From a virus: a DNA stretch of 64,000 nucleotides. This document shows positions 1-9,958 of the stretch, in pieces. The notes beneath the pieces are model-generated. The model saw nothing but the letters and a program-made list of their open reading frames with translations, ran no database searches and was not told where the DNA came from. The position numbers and the translations under genes are program-made. How positions within the stretch are numbered: position 1 is the stretch's first letter; each line of letters opens with the position of its first letter. The stretch spans positions 1-64,000 of IMG/VR virus record IMGVR_UViG_3300024319_000005. One strand, 5' to 3'.

Positions 1-3000
1 CTTTAGCTACTTCTGGTTTAAAATCAGTATCAAAATCTAATACATTATTAGGGTTAGCTTGTTTAAAGGTTGTTTTACCTAATCCTGGATGTCCCCAAAC
101 TATCTTATCTTCAGAAGTCAATTTAACTTCACTAGTTTTTGTTGTTGTTTTAGCTTTTTGTTTTTCTGCTTCTAAAAGAATAGCTTTTCTATTTCCATTT
201 TCTTCTCCCCAATTCATTATATTGCCTGATGTTACAGACATTATTTTATTGTCTTTATTTACAAGGTATTTTTTACCTTTATGTTCAACAATTTGTGCTT
301 CGCCTCTTTGTATAGCTAAGTTTCCAAAAATTTTATTTCTATCCTTACTGTCTTTTTTAAATACCTCAACTCCTTTTGAATTATAAATCTTATTACCTTT
401 TACAGTGTAGGTTTGTCTTTTTTTACCTCCAGGAGTATATGTTATTGTTTCAACCTCACTAGTTTGTTGTGTTGGTTTAGAAACTACTCCAGTATCATTA
501 TTAAAACTAAATTCTTCTTGCAGCCTTTGTTTTAAATAAGCATAAGTTTGAGGAGCTTTTTCTTTAAGCTTAGCTAATCCAGTACCAAAACCATCTTTAG
601 GAAATACTACTGATCTACCGTCAGCTTTTATTTTAGCTATGTCAGAATCAATAACATCTTTATTAGATTGTAAATCATTATCAGACATAAATGCAGCAGC
701 ACTGTTATTAGGTTGAAGCTTAGTAGCTATTCCAAAAACATTTTCATTATTCCTAATTTGTGCTTGTCCTCCTATACCTTTTCTTTGAGTATTATCTCCA
801 AATACATATATCTTATTTGGATTAGCTTTTACATCAGCATTAGTATATCTAGATACAACTTCAACCTCATTAGTTGCTTTAGAAGCTTCTTTATTAACTC
901 TAGTACCTATTTTAAATTGTCTAGCAATCAAAGGCATGTCTTGATTAACATCGTTATAAATAAATTTACTTATTGCTAAGTCTCCATTTACTTTTTTATT
1001 ATTAATCTGTGTAAAACGCATATTAATAGTACGATTACCTAGATTTTCTAATAACTCCTCACGAGTTAAATTACTAGCTTCTTCTACTCCATTACTACTA
1101 ATAGCATATGTATTAGTGTCGTTATTTCTTAAGATTATAACATCTGGATCTATTTGTATTTCATTTAAAACTGATATTGTAGTGTCTCCATTTTTTTCTG
1201 CTTTACTAAGTTTATCTTTTAAAGTAGCCATTACACTATCAACATCTTTAGCTTTATTTTTTCTCACAGGTATAGTAGCCCACGTAGTAGCACCGTTAGG
1301 TCCTACTGTAGGTATAACTTGAAAGAATTGATTTTCACTAATTTTATGATTAGGTAAAGGTATGTCTACTGTAGATGTTTCTTTAGTAGCACTGTGCTCA
1401 TATTTATTAGTTTCTGCATTAAACTTTACATTATCTATACGGAGTACTAAGGTACTATTTTCACCTACTTTTCTAGCTCTAGCAATAAACCCTGTTCTTA
1501 CATCATTTTTAACTTTTTTATTTATGTTTAATCTACCTTTACTTACTTGAGTTTTTATAATTACAGTTTCTCCTTTGTTTACTGCAGCTCTTAGTAATGT
1601 CATACTAACTTTACTATTACTTTTTGCAAAAGTTTTTCTGTCAGCTCTACCTAAAATAATTCTATTAGGTATTCTATCGTTTACACCATCCATAGAATCT
1701 CTTGATCCTGTACCAGGTTTTCCGTATCTGTAGTGTACTAATACATACTGATTCTTTGTTGTTCTCCAATTGTTATCTGGGTCTGGTTCTTGTAGTTCTA
1801 AATGTGCTTCTGTAATAGAGTCTCCATTTACATTTCTCCAATCTCTCATAGCTATACCTTCCGCTGTAAGGTTACCATTAATATCTGTAGGTAAAGAATT
1901 ATCATGTTGTTCTACTGGACGTCCATTTTCATCATAGACAACTTTACCATCTTTAAACAGAAGATCTTTAGAAACAGTATACTCATAATAGTTTTCTTTA
2001 CGTTGTTGAGGAGTATCATCAATATCTTCTGTAAATTCTATAGCTAATTGGTTTTTGCTTATATCATTTATTATTTTCTGTCTTTCTTCTGGTGACTTAG
2101 ATTCTTTAATTTTTTCTATAGTCTCTTTATCTGCCTTTGAATCTTCTGCTAATTTTACAGTTGCAGGTATACTTAAAGCAGGATTAGCTTCTACTTTCTT
2201 TTCTGCTCTTTCAATTGCAGCTAATAACTCTTTATTATTATTAACCATAGCAGCTAAATAAGGATTTGCTGCATTCCCACTAGCAGCCTGAAGAATAGTT
2301 CTTGCTTCTTCTGCTACATTATCACTACCTTCAGCTACAGCTTCTAGTGCTGCTAAATCAAGAAGTTGGTTTGCTTCCTCTATATTCTTTCGATCAGCCT
2401 CTCTAGCTTTTTGATCATTAGAACTAAATTTTACAGGGTCATCTGAAATTCTATTTACAAGATCTTGATTTTCTATATAGTCTAGATAATCAGAATTAAT
2501 ACTCTCAGCAAGTTTATTTATCTCTTGCTTATTATCTGTGTATGCTTTATCATTTGCTAAGTCAACATTAGTAACATCTTGATTTTCTAACGCTTTACTA
2601 ATTGAGCTCTCTATTTCAGCTATTACGTTTGGAGATATACCATTTTCTTTAGCCTTTTTTAATCTAGCTTTTAGAATAAGTAAATCAAAATCTTCTTTAC
2701 TTAGTTGTGTCTTATCTAAAGTATTTCTTTTCTTATTATATTTTTCTAGAAGATTTTTTGACTCAATTTTTCTATTATCTAATCTTGCTAATGCAGTATT
2801 TGCACCAGTATGAGCTGCTTTAAATTTATTTTCAAGTGCCGTCTTAGCTTTTGCATCTTCAATTCCATCAAACTTATCACTCACTTCTTCTAAAGCAGCA
2901 TTTGCATCTTCAGCTTGATCTTTTAACTCTTTGTGCCCTTTATCTATAGCAACTATATTTGACAAATCTACGTCTGTAACTTCTTCTGTTTTTGCTTTTG

Positions 3001-4375
3001 CTTCTGCTTCTGCTCTTGCTTTTGCTTTTGCTTCTTCTTCTAGTGTTAATTTATTATTAGTATAAAGAGGATCCTCAAAAGGTTCGTTAGCCCTAAGATT
3101 TTCTTCTTCTTGTGCTCTTGCTTCTTCTTCTTCTTTTGTTAAACCCCTATCACCAGGAGTACCATCACCAGGAGTACCACCAGGAGGAGTACCATCGCCA
3201 GTATTAGATTTACCTGTTAGTTTTTGTTTTTTCTTTTCTATTTCATCTTTCTGCCCTAAGAATTTATTAGCTAAATCTCCTATACCTTGAAATACAACTC
3301 CACCTAATGCACCTTGCACTATTGATTCCCAAAATTCATTGTTATCAAAGTAATCTTCCATTAGATCAGTTGGCTCTCCTGTAGCACTTGCCATAGCTTC
3401 TTTACTAAAAGCATACTGAGTACCTTCCTCAAAACCTTCAGATAGAGCTTGTGACCCATAAGATTTTAATCCAGTAAAAGCACTAGATACTTTACCACTT
3501 TTACTAGTCTTAGCAGCATTCTTAGCTAAGGGGTTACCATATATCATATCAAACTGTGCAAGATCCATAACAGCTAATGCCCAGTTTGCTTTATATACAT
3601 CAGAGGCTCCTGAAGCCGCTAAAGCTTCTGCTTCCTCCACTGACTTACCACTTGCTATTAAAGTGTCTCTAATCTCATCATAAGCCTGTGTAGCTTCCAT
3701 TCCTGATTCAATAGATCTAGATAAAGCTGTAGCTGAACTAGTGTTAGCAATACCTTTATACTTATTAAGTTTTTCCATTGCTCTAGCTCCTGTAGCTGTT
3801 TCCGTTAGTCCTCCCTTTATAGCTCTCTCAGCAGTTAGAATATTCTTAGCCATCTTAGGACTAGCTCCTTTCATAACGTTTAACAAACCTTTACCAGCAA
3901 GACCAGCTCCTCCCATAGATACTGCCATCATAGCAATAGTAGGACCAAACTGCTCTACAGTATTAGCCCAGAACTTAGGGTTAACTGCATCAGACCATTG
4001 TAATCCTTTGTCGTCAGAGGTAGATAGAATTTCAAAGTTTTCTGCTGCTGATTCTTTTAAATCATCTCCTGCAGTTTTCATAATATCCCACACAGTATCA
4101 TTGTAGCCTCTTTCGTCTCTCCATAGAGAAGCCATATTAGCTCCTGCCCCGAGTACTTCACCTACAATATTAGCACCTAGTCTAACTACAGAGTTACCTA
4201 GTGCTGCTGCGCCTGATTGATTTAAAGCTCTTTTATCTTGTATGTCAGTAAAAGAATCAGCTTGAGTAACTACCCCAGTACCTTCAAGAGTACCTTGATA
4301 GTTAGACTTTTTAGCCCCTACTCCTAATCCTGTCTTAGGGCTTATTCCTTTTTTTAATCTATCTCCTAAACTCAT
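1..4375 (-). CDS. Giant virion cargo/ejection-type protein (partial, C-terminus beyond the window)
   Basis: An uninterrupted minus-strand frame starts at the ATG at 4375 and is still open at base 1, giving at least 1458 codons. Visible parts: hydrophobic Gly/Ala-rich helices near residues 142-165 and 343-371; a Gly/Pro linker near 388-411 made of GDGTP-like repeats; a Glu/Ala/Lys coiled coil near 412-462; long helical regions; then at about 1173-1285 a domain with the signatures YVFGDN, GIGGQAQIRN and VVFPKDGFGTG, which I recognise as a phage-associated domain of the DUF7831 type, perhaps macro-like. The last residues hold a Walker A motif, GHPGLGKTT (about 1427-1435), followed by LDFDTDF. 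It is the third and largest of three consecutive large genes after the tail-stabilisation gene, where crAss-like phages encode ejected cargo proteins and the virion RNA polymerase. No polymerase motif is visible in the part present. The start follows the upstream stop at 4390 by 14 nt. Confidence 0.75.
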   Translation of the reverse strand, partial: MSLGDRLKKGISPKTGLGVGAKKSNYQGTLEGTGVVTQADSFTDIQDKRALNQSGAAALGNSVVRLGANIVGEVLGAGANMASLWRDERGYNDTVWDIMKTAGDDLKESAAENFEILSTSDDKGLQWSDAVNPKFWANTVEQFGPTIAMMAVSMGGAGLAGKGLLNVMKGASPKMAKNILTAERAIKGGLTETATGARAMEKLNKYKGIANTSSATALSRSIESGMEATQAYDEIRDTLIASGKSVEEAEALAASGASDVYKANWALAVMDLAQFDMIYGNPLAKNAAKTSKSGKVSSAFTGLKSYGSQALSEGFEEGTQYAFSKEAMASATGEPTDLMEDYFDNNEFWESIVQGALGGVVFQGIGDLANKFLGQKDEIEKKKQKLTGKSNTGDGTPPGGTPGDGTPGDRGLTKEEEEARAQEEENLRANEPFEDPLYTNNKLTLEEEAKAKARAEAEAKAKTEEVTDVDLSNIVAIDKGHKELKDQAEDANAALEEVSDKFDGIEDAKAKTALENKFKAAHTGANTALARLDNRKIESKNLLEKYNKKRNTLDKTQLSKEDFDLLILKARLKKAKENGISPNVIAEIESSISKALENQDVTNVDLANDKAYTDNKQEINKLAESINSDYLDYIENQDLVNRISDDPVKFSSNDQKAREADRKNIEEANQLLDLAALEAVAEGSDNVAEEARTILQAASGNAANPYLAAMVNNNKELLAAIERAEKKVEANPALSIPATVKLAEDSKADKETIEKIKESKSPEERQKIINDISKNQLAIEFTEDIDDTPQQRKENYYEYTVSKDLLFKDGKVVYDENGRPVEQHDNSLPTDINGNLTAEGIAMRDWRNVNGDSITEAHLELQEPDPDNNWRTTKNQYVLVHYRYGKPGTGSRDSMDGVNDRIPNRIILGRADRKTFAKSNSKVSMTLLRAAVNKGETVIIKTQVSKGRLNINKKVKNDVRTGFIARARKVGENSTLVLRIDNVKFNAETNKYEHSATKETSTVDIPLPNHKISENQFFQVIPTVGPNGATTWATIPVRKNKAKDVDSVMATLKDKLSKAEKNGDTTISVLNEIQIDPDVIILRNNDTNTYAISSNGVEEASNLTREELLENLGNRTINMRFTQINNKKVNGDLAISKFIYNDVNQDMPLIARQFKIGTRVNKEASKATNEVEVVSRYTNADVKANPNKIYVFGDNTQRKGIGGQAQIRNNENVFGIATKLQPNNSAAAFMSDNDLQSNKDVIDSDIAKIKADGRSVVFPKDGFGTGLAKLKEKAPQTYAYLKQRLQEEFSFNNDTGVVSKPTQQTSEVETITYTPGGKKRQTYTVKGNKIYNSKGVEVFKKDSKDRNKIFGNLAIQRGEAQIVEHKGKKYLVNKDNKIMSVTSGNIMNWGEENGNRKAILLEAEKQKAKTTTKTSEVKLTSEDKIVWGHPGLGKTTFKQANPNNVLDFDTDFKPEVAK

Positions 4376-4389
4376 ATATTTGTATATAA

Positions 4390-7300
4390 TTATTTATTAA
4401 TCTTTTTTATATCTAAATGTAATCCTTGATTTTTACTGCCATGTATAAGAATACTCATACCACCAAATTCAACTCTATCCTTTTTGTAGTTTCCTTTTTC
4501 ATCTTTAAAAGCTTTATTAAACTTTTTTACGCCTCCAAACTTTTCTACAAACTCAGAAATAAGTTCGTTTGTTGCTGATACGTCTACACCTTCCCCAAGT
4601 AAATGTCCACTAACTAATTGCTTATTAAATATCTCGTAATCTGCATTTAGTTTCTTTTGGTTGTTAAGACTCCTTAACATACTAGTAACGATAACATCAG
4701 ACTTAAAGTTCCCAAAAACCTCAATAAATTGATTTCCAAACTCTTTATCTAAAGCTTTTCTTTCAATTGACTCTGTTGGTGAGAATTTTATATTAGTTGC
4801 TCTTCCAAATCCATCTTCGTAATTAGCTAAGTTTTCAACTTTTAATTCTTTGTCATAAGTACCTGCTGGTCCTAAGCTTCTTGTAGTTCCATCTGCTACT
4901 ACTTCAGTCCTTATCATAGCTAACTTCTGTGCTAAATCAAAACTATCAGTAAATGGCTGCTTATCATACACTTGCTTTCCTACCTCGCTACCTTCTTTCT
5001 TTCCAATTTGATCGTGTATTGTAAAAGACTTTTTACCATTTGAATCTTCTTTTATTTGTATAGCATACATATCCCCTATAAACCCTGTATCTACTGCTCT
5101 TCTATTACTACTAGCTGCTAACTTGTTTAGTAAATTATCAGTATGAGGTTTGATTGCAGTTGGGTTACCACTGTGAGAAAGCTTTTGAAAGTCGTCATTG
5201 TACATTTGATTATATACTGTAACGCCTATGTCAGTAGTTATTATTCTTGCATCTTTACCTTCCCCCTCTAATTTTTGTAAAAATCCTGTCATTATATAAT
5301 TACCTTGTGGATCAATACCAGTAGCACGATAAGATACTCCTACTATATTGTCTTCTGCTATCTTTTCTTTTGATATTGCTTCTGTAGAATCATTTGTAAA
5401 TATTTTTATACTATGTAAATCTAGAGCAGGAGTAAATTTTAAGCCACTACCTGAAGCTCCTATACCTGCAGCATGGTAATGTTCTGTTTCTTGTAGGTTG
5501 TTTAATTTATCAGTTCTTCCAGGTGGGTCTTGTAAATTTGGAAGACCTTCTCCAGTTCTTAGTAAAGAAGTAAATGTTGCTATATCATAATTTTGATTAG
5601 CATACATGTTTTCTAAAATCTCTTCTTGCTTTTCTTGTTTAATATCTTCATACTGTCCGTTAATAGTTTTGTCAAGTAATTCTCTTATGTTTCTCATACC
5701 TTGAGTGTCATCAGACATACCTTTAGCTTTATCTCTTATTTCTTTAGCTTCTTTAAATCTAGGTTTTGCTATTTTCTTCCACTTATCTACACCTTTTAGT
5801 GCTCCTTCTACAGATCCTTCTAATTTTTTTACTTGTAACTCATTATAACTTTCTTTACCTTCGTTTTCTTCTATATATTTAGCTAGTTTTTCTTTCCTTT
5901 CTTCTACTTTAACTTGAGCTTTATCAATGTTATTTTGTGCTCTATCTTCTATACTTTGAGCTCTATTTAATGTTTGTGTTTTACCTTGGTCAGATTTAAA
6001 ATAAGGTTTTATATCTATACCTTTTTCTTCAGCTAACTTTAACATTTCTTCTGGAGTTATTTCTTCACCATTTAAAACTTTCTGAGATAGCAAACTAAGC
6101 TCACCCATAGTTTTTTCTTCAGTTTCTTTATCTATAGCTTTTTTTCTATTTATAAGTCCATTTCTATTTTGTACAACTGCATCTGCTTTAGCTACCAGTT
6201 TGTCATACTCTTGTGTTAGTTCAAGCTCAGGATATTTTAATCCTGCTTTAGTTATTTCATTATTTAATTCATCTGCGGTAAGACCCATTTTTGTAGCTAG
6301 ACCTTTTTTATATTCTGCTACTGAAAGTTTATCATCAAATGTTACTTTTTCTTCTCCTGTGAAGAATGGGTTATCGTCATCTGTATCTTGCATTAACTTA
6401 CCAAGAGTATAATCAACCATACCCATTTCTCTCTTACTGCCACTTACCCCATAGTCATCAGATGGTAACATTTCTGTAATAGCATAAGGTTCATTATCAT
6501 CAGGTAAATCATATGAATTTACAAAATTAGAAACTAAAGTTTGATCAGCATTACTTTTACCTCCTATATTTAAAATATCTTTCGATACGTCTTTACTTGA
6601 TTCTAAGAGATTAGAAATATTTTCATATACATCTTTATTTTCTATTACCTCCCCATCTACTATTTGTTCTTTTTTAACTACTTGAGATTGTGTAGTAACT
6701 GTAGCACCTGATTTAAACTTAAATGTAGTATCCGTTACATTTTTAGCATTTTTATTTGCAGAGTTTCCTATATTACTTATAGTAGTCTTGGTATCAAATT
6801 GGTAATATGATTTTACAGCTCCTTCAATTGCTTTCCTTTTCATTCTTACAGCTGAGTCTCCATACACTTGCTGTGAATTAAATACATCATTGTCACCATC
6901 CATTAAATTAGAGATGTTATCAACTAGTTCATCTATAGTTCGCACTGTCTGACCATTTTTTTGAATTCCAGTAATATTGCCTGCTTCATCTGTAATTACT
7001 GTGTCAAACTCTGTTATTGTAGGTAAACTTTCTTTACCATACTTAAGAGCTCTCTCTGAGTAATTAGGTACTGTAGGTAAAGAACCAGGTGCTACGTACC
7101 TTATAAAATTACCATTTTCATCGTAAGAACTACTAGGAATATTATTTTCTAAATAATCATTATACATTTCTCCAGATACTCCAGCTTCTTTAAGAGCTGC
7201 TTTAGTTTTCTCTGTTTCTTTAAAGTTATTACCCATACCATATACTTCTCCTGTGGTAGAGAAATCAGATTGTATAGTAGACTTTATATTTCTTAATAAA

Positions 7301-7560
7301 GCATTACCAGCTCCAGCTCCTTGAGTAGCATAAGCATCAGTTGCTTTCTGTATAGAAGCTCTATATTCATCTTGCTTATCTCTCATTGCCTGAGAGTCTC
7401 CTTGTAGATATTCAGGTATAGCATTACTTAATGCTTGTACTTCATCGTAACCTGTAGTTATACTATCTAAAGTTTTCTCAGCTTGATTAAGGTCAGGAGT
7501 AAATTGTTTTATTCCTGATAAGTCAAGCGGTTTATTATTTAAAAATCTTGAAAATCCCAT
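4390..7560 (-). CDS. Large virion cargo protein with C-terminal M15-like peptidase domain
   Basis: This 1056-residue protein lies between two other large putative ejection proteins, with 6- and 14-nt gaps. Residues 1-430 are mixed and polar. Residues 430-640 are rich in Lys/Glu and look coiled-coil. The last 100 residues look like a Zn peptidase of the M15 (D-Ala-D-Ala carboxypeptidase-like) fold: TSMLRS near 959, SGHLLGEGVDV at about 984-994, and GLHLD at about 1046-1050. These match the M15 pattern SxHxxGxAxD followed by HxH or HxD, so H986, D993 and H1048 are candidate zinc ligands. The family cleaves peptide bonds in peptidoglycan stem peptides. In a virion protein this would fit local wall opening during DNA ejection. 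The peptidase assignment is inferred from motifs; the rest of the protein is unrecognised. Confidence 0.75.
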   Translation of the reverse strand: MGFSRFLNNKPLDLSGIKQFTPDLNQAEKTLDSITTGYDEVQALSNAIPEYLQGDSQAMRDKQDEYRASIQKATDAYATQGAGAGNALLRNIKSTIQSDFSTTGEVYGMGNNFKETEKTKAALKEAGVSGEMYNDYLENNIPSSSYDENGNFIRYVAPGSLPTVPNYSERALKYGKESLPTITEFDTVITDEAGNITGIQKNGQTVRTIDELVDNISNLMDGDNDVFNSQQVYGDSAVRMKRKAIEGAVKSYYQFDTKTTISNIGNSANKNAKNVTDTTFKFKSGATVTTQSQVVKKEQIVDGEVIENKDVYENISNLLESSKDVSKDILNIGGKSNADQTLVSNFVNSYDLPDDNEPYAITEMLPSDDYGVSGSKREMGMVDYTLGKLMQDTDDDNPFFTGEEKVTFDDKLSVAEYKKGLATKMGLTADELNNEITKAGLKYPELELTQEYDKLVAKADAVVQNRNGLINRKKAIDKETEEKTMGELSLLSQKVLNGEEITPEEMLKLAEEKGIDIKPYFKSDQGKTQTLNRAQSIEDRAQNNIDKAQVKVEERKEKLAKYIEENEGKESYNELQVKKLEGSVEGALKGVDKWKKIAKPRFKEAKEIRDKAKGMSDDTQGMRNIRELLDKTINGQYEDIKQEKQEEILENMYANQNYDIATFTSLLRTGEGLPNLQDPPGRTDKLNNLQETEHYHAAGIGASGSGLKFTPALDLHSIKIFTNDSTEAISKEKIAEDNIVGVSYRATGIDPQGNYIMTGFLQKLEGEGKDARIITTDIGVTVYNQMYNDDFQKLSHSGNPTAIKPHTDNLLNKLAASSNRRAVDTGFIGDMYAIQIKEDSNGKKSFTIHDQIGKKEGSEVGKQVYDKQPFTDSFDLAQKLAMIRTEVVADGTTRSLGPAGTYDKELKVENLANYEDGFGRATNIKFSPTESIERKALDKEFGNQFIEVFGNFKSDVIVTSMLRSLNNQKKLNADYEIFNKQLVSGHLLGEGVDVSATNELISEFVEKFGGVKKFNKAFKDEKGNYKKDRVEFGGMSILIHGSKNQGLHLDIKKINK

Positions 7561-7566
7561 ATTTTA

Positions 7567-9957
7567 TTATTTTTTAGATTCAGGGTTATTAGATGATTTA
7601 CCGCCCAAATTCATTGTAAGTAATATTTCTTCTTGCTCTTTAGGTGTTTTATTTTTAAAAGTATCAAAAATTTCTTTTATATTAGAGTCAGGATATCTAG
7701 CTTCCATTATTTTTAAATTAGCTTGGAACTCTCTATCTGAAACATCTCTGTTAGTTAAAAACTTTTCTAGTTCTATCTTATCATCAAATATTTGTGTACC
7801 TCTATTAATTAACGCTGCTTTATTTTGATCATCTGTTAGATCAGTTCTTCTTAGTTCTGCTGCATCTGCTGCTCCTAACTGATTCTTAACATTAGCTGCT
7901 TGTGCTTTTCTACTTGCCATTATACTATCCTTAGTAATACCTATCTGTGCTAAGTTCTTTTGTGCTTGTACATTTATATTAGCTAAGTTAGCTGCTTCTG
8001 CACTCGAACCTCTGTTTATGTTTCTTAGATTTGCCTTTTGTACTGCAGTTGATGCCGCTAGTTTATTATTTTCATTAGCATTATCAAACCTCATAGTAGA
8101 ATCAGTTAATCTTTCTACCTCAGTTGCATTAGCATTAAACCTTTTTTTAGTAGGACTGTTAGCAGCTAGACCACTAATTGCTTGGTATAACCCTCTTGCG
8201 TTAGCTAAGTTCTTAAACTTTTTTGCATCTTTATCTGCAGTACTTGTAGTACTTGTAGTACTTGTAGTAGTTTTAGGAAGAGTAACTTCTTTTTTTTCTG
8301 TATCTGAAGATAATACTGTTTTTGTTAGATCTAATTTTGGCAATGTTTCTACTGTTGTATTATTTATTATTTCTCCGCTTTTTCCTACCCCTCCTACAAC
8401 TTTTTGTGCATCTTCTTTAGCTTTACCTGTAATAATTTTATTTACGCCATCTTTTAAAAAGTCAATTGGAAAACCTCCTAATTGTAATTTACCTTCTCTT
8501 CTTTTCTTCATTGCTACATTAGCCCATAAACCTCTTTTACTTTCTTTACCATCCTTATTCACATAAGTAGTAGAATTCTTTAAATATCCTCCTTTAGCCA
8601 TTTCATCTTTTGGATTACCACCGTATCCCATTTCTTTTTTTAAATTACCTCCATACCCCATTTCTTCTTGTCCTTCCATCATTTGCTCTCCTTCCATCAT
8701 AGGTTCTGAACCCATAGCCATAGGTTCTGCAGCCATCTGTGCTTCTTGTTCTGCCATCATAGCAGCTTCTGCTTTAGCAGCTCGTATAGCTTTAGCTTTT
8801 TCATTAGACTTCATTAGTTTATCAAGTTCCATTTCTTTAGTACCTTGGTCTATAGAGTTATTATCTTTATATTTTTTATCCATAGCTTCAATAAGAGATT
8901 TCATTTTTTTAGGAAATACATATTTTTTACCAGGGTTAATTTGTTTAAAATTATATGCTTTTTCTTTGCCTTCTACTTCTGGACCATTTGGTCCTATAGT
9001 TCCGTCAGGGTTAATAGGTACTCCACCATTCTTATGTGATGGTCCTGAGTAATTTTTCATGCCCTCTCCTTCTAGTGATCCACCATTTTTCATAATTCCG
9101 TATGGGTTTGTATTCTTTTTTAATTTAATATCTCTTTGTTTTAACTCTTGTATACCGTTTTGTATACCTCCTACTAACTGACCTACTGCCTGTGTTCCTG
9201 TTGTTATAGCTCCTAATGGGTTAGCTGACATTGCTAATTTAGCTGCTGCTCCTTTGGCTCCTATGCCTTGTATAGCTTTACCTAAACCTTCAGAAATCAT
9301 ACCTCCTAAATTCATTTTAGTTTTGCCTCTAAAGTCTTGAGCTTCTGTAATACCTTTACCCATTTTAGTTGGCATTGTAGGAGCTGCTTTAGGTAGAGGG
9401 GCTCCTGTTGTAGTTGACTCTGCTTTTTTCATATTAGCAGTTACACTATTAAAGTATTCTAGCTTTTTAGGTCTTTCGTCTTTAGGTCCTGCATAATGGT
9501 GGTTAACATATACATTACCATAATCACCTTTATTAATGGCATCTATATCTCCAGTACTAGCTTCTCTCATATTAAATAAATCAACCATGTCCTGAGATCC
9601 AGGAGACATTTTAGAAAAATCACCATCACTATTTAAAATATCTTCAGGTAAAACTAAGTTATGTCTTTTAGCGTATGTTTTAGCTCTATTTAGAGCTGTT
9701 ATAGCACTTCCAGAACCACCATCAGTGTCTAGTTCATATTGGTAACCTCCACGCCCAGGAGATGATGTATACCCCTTTCTTGGTACTTGTACAGCTGTGT
9801 AATTACTATTAGACTCTGCCTTACGTACTTTACTTTGGTACTCTAGAAAATTTTCTATATTTAGCCCTCTTTCTTCTTTTAAGAAGTTTAAAGCTTCTTT
9901 AAAAGTTATTGCTTTTGCTTTAGCTAATTTAGCTGCTTTATCTTTTATATCTGCCAT
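7567..9957 (-). CDS. Virion cargo protein with N-terminal lysozyme-like domain
   Basis: This is a 796-residue protein. Residues about 35-178 look like a lysozyme or transglycosylase-type domain: KVRKAESNSNY puts a candidate catalytic Glu at residue 48, followed by GGYQYELD and NVYVNHHYAGP. A hydrophobic Gly/Ala segment follows at about 215-265 (GLGKAIQGIGAKGAAAKLAM and onward). Around residue 300 is the SGPSHKNGGVPINPDGTIG motif that I associate with internal proteins of Bacteroidetes phages. At 400-460 is a low-complexity Met/Glu/Ala segment ending in tandem MGYGGN repeats, then a Thr/Ser-rich linker. It starts 1 nt after the tail-stabilisation gene stops, so the two are probably translated together. 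Proposed role: an ejected protein that opens the peptidoglycan. The catalytic assignment is tentative because the domain is divergent. Confidence 0.7.
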   Translation of the reverse strand: MADIKDKAAKLAKAKAITFKEALNFLKEERGLNIENFLEYQSKVRKAESNSNYTAVQVPRKGYTSSPGRGGYQYELDTDGGSGSAITALNRAKTYAKRHNLVLPEDILNSDGDFSKMSPGSQDMVDLFNMREASTGDIDAINKGDYGNVYVNHHYAGPKDERPKKLEYFNSVTANMKKAESTTTGAPLPKAAPTMPTKMGKGITEAQDFRGKTKMNLGGMISEGLGKAIQGIGAKGAAAKLAMSANPLGAITTGTQAVGQLVGGIQNGIQELKQRDIKLKKNTNPYGIMKNGGSLEGEGMKNYSGPSHKNGGVPINPDGTIGPNGPEVEGKEKAYNFKQINPGKKYVFPKKMKSLIEAMDKKYKDNNSIDQGTKEMELDKLMKSNEKAKAIRAAKAEAAMMAEQEAQMAAEPMAMGSEPMMEGEQMMEGQEEMGYGGNLKKEMGYGGNPKDEMAKGGYLKNSTTYVNKDGKESKRGLWANVAMKKRREGKLQLGGFPIDFLKDGVNKIITGKAKEDAQKVVGGVGKSGEIINNTTVETLPKLDLTKTVLSSDTEKKEVTLPKTTTSTTSTTSTADKDAKKFKNLANARGLYQAISGLAANSPTKKRFNANATEVERLTDSTMRFDNANENNKLAASTAVQKANLRNINRGSSAEAANLANINVQAQKNLAQIGITKDSIMASRKAQAANVKNQLGAADAAELRRTDLTDDQNKAALINRGTQIFDDKIELEKFLTNRDVSDREFQANLKIMEARYPDSNIKEIFDTFKNKTPKEQEEILLTMNLGGKSSNNPESKK

Positions 9958-9958
9958 T

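Noticed and set aside
3138-3210. Short direct repeats that could suggest a CRISPR or minisatellite
   Set aside because: The units encode the in-frame Gly/Pro linker of the giant protein; no spacer-repeat structure is present.
8018-8566. 182-codon ORF opposite the 796-residue virion protein
   Set aside because: It lies wholly antisense to a gene with recognisable motifs and reads as a hydrophobic shadow.
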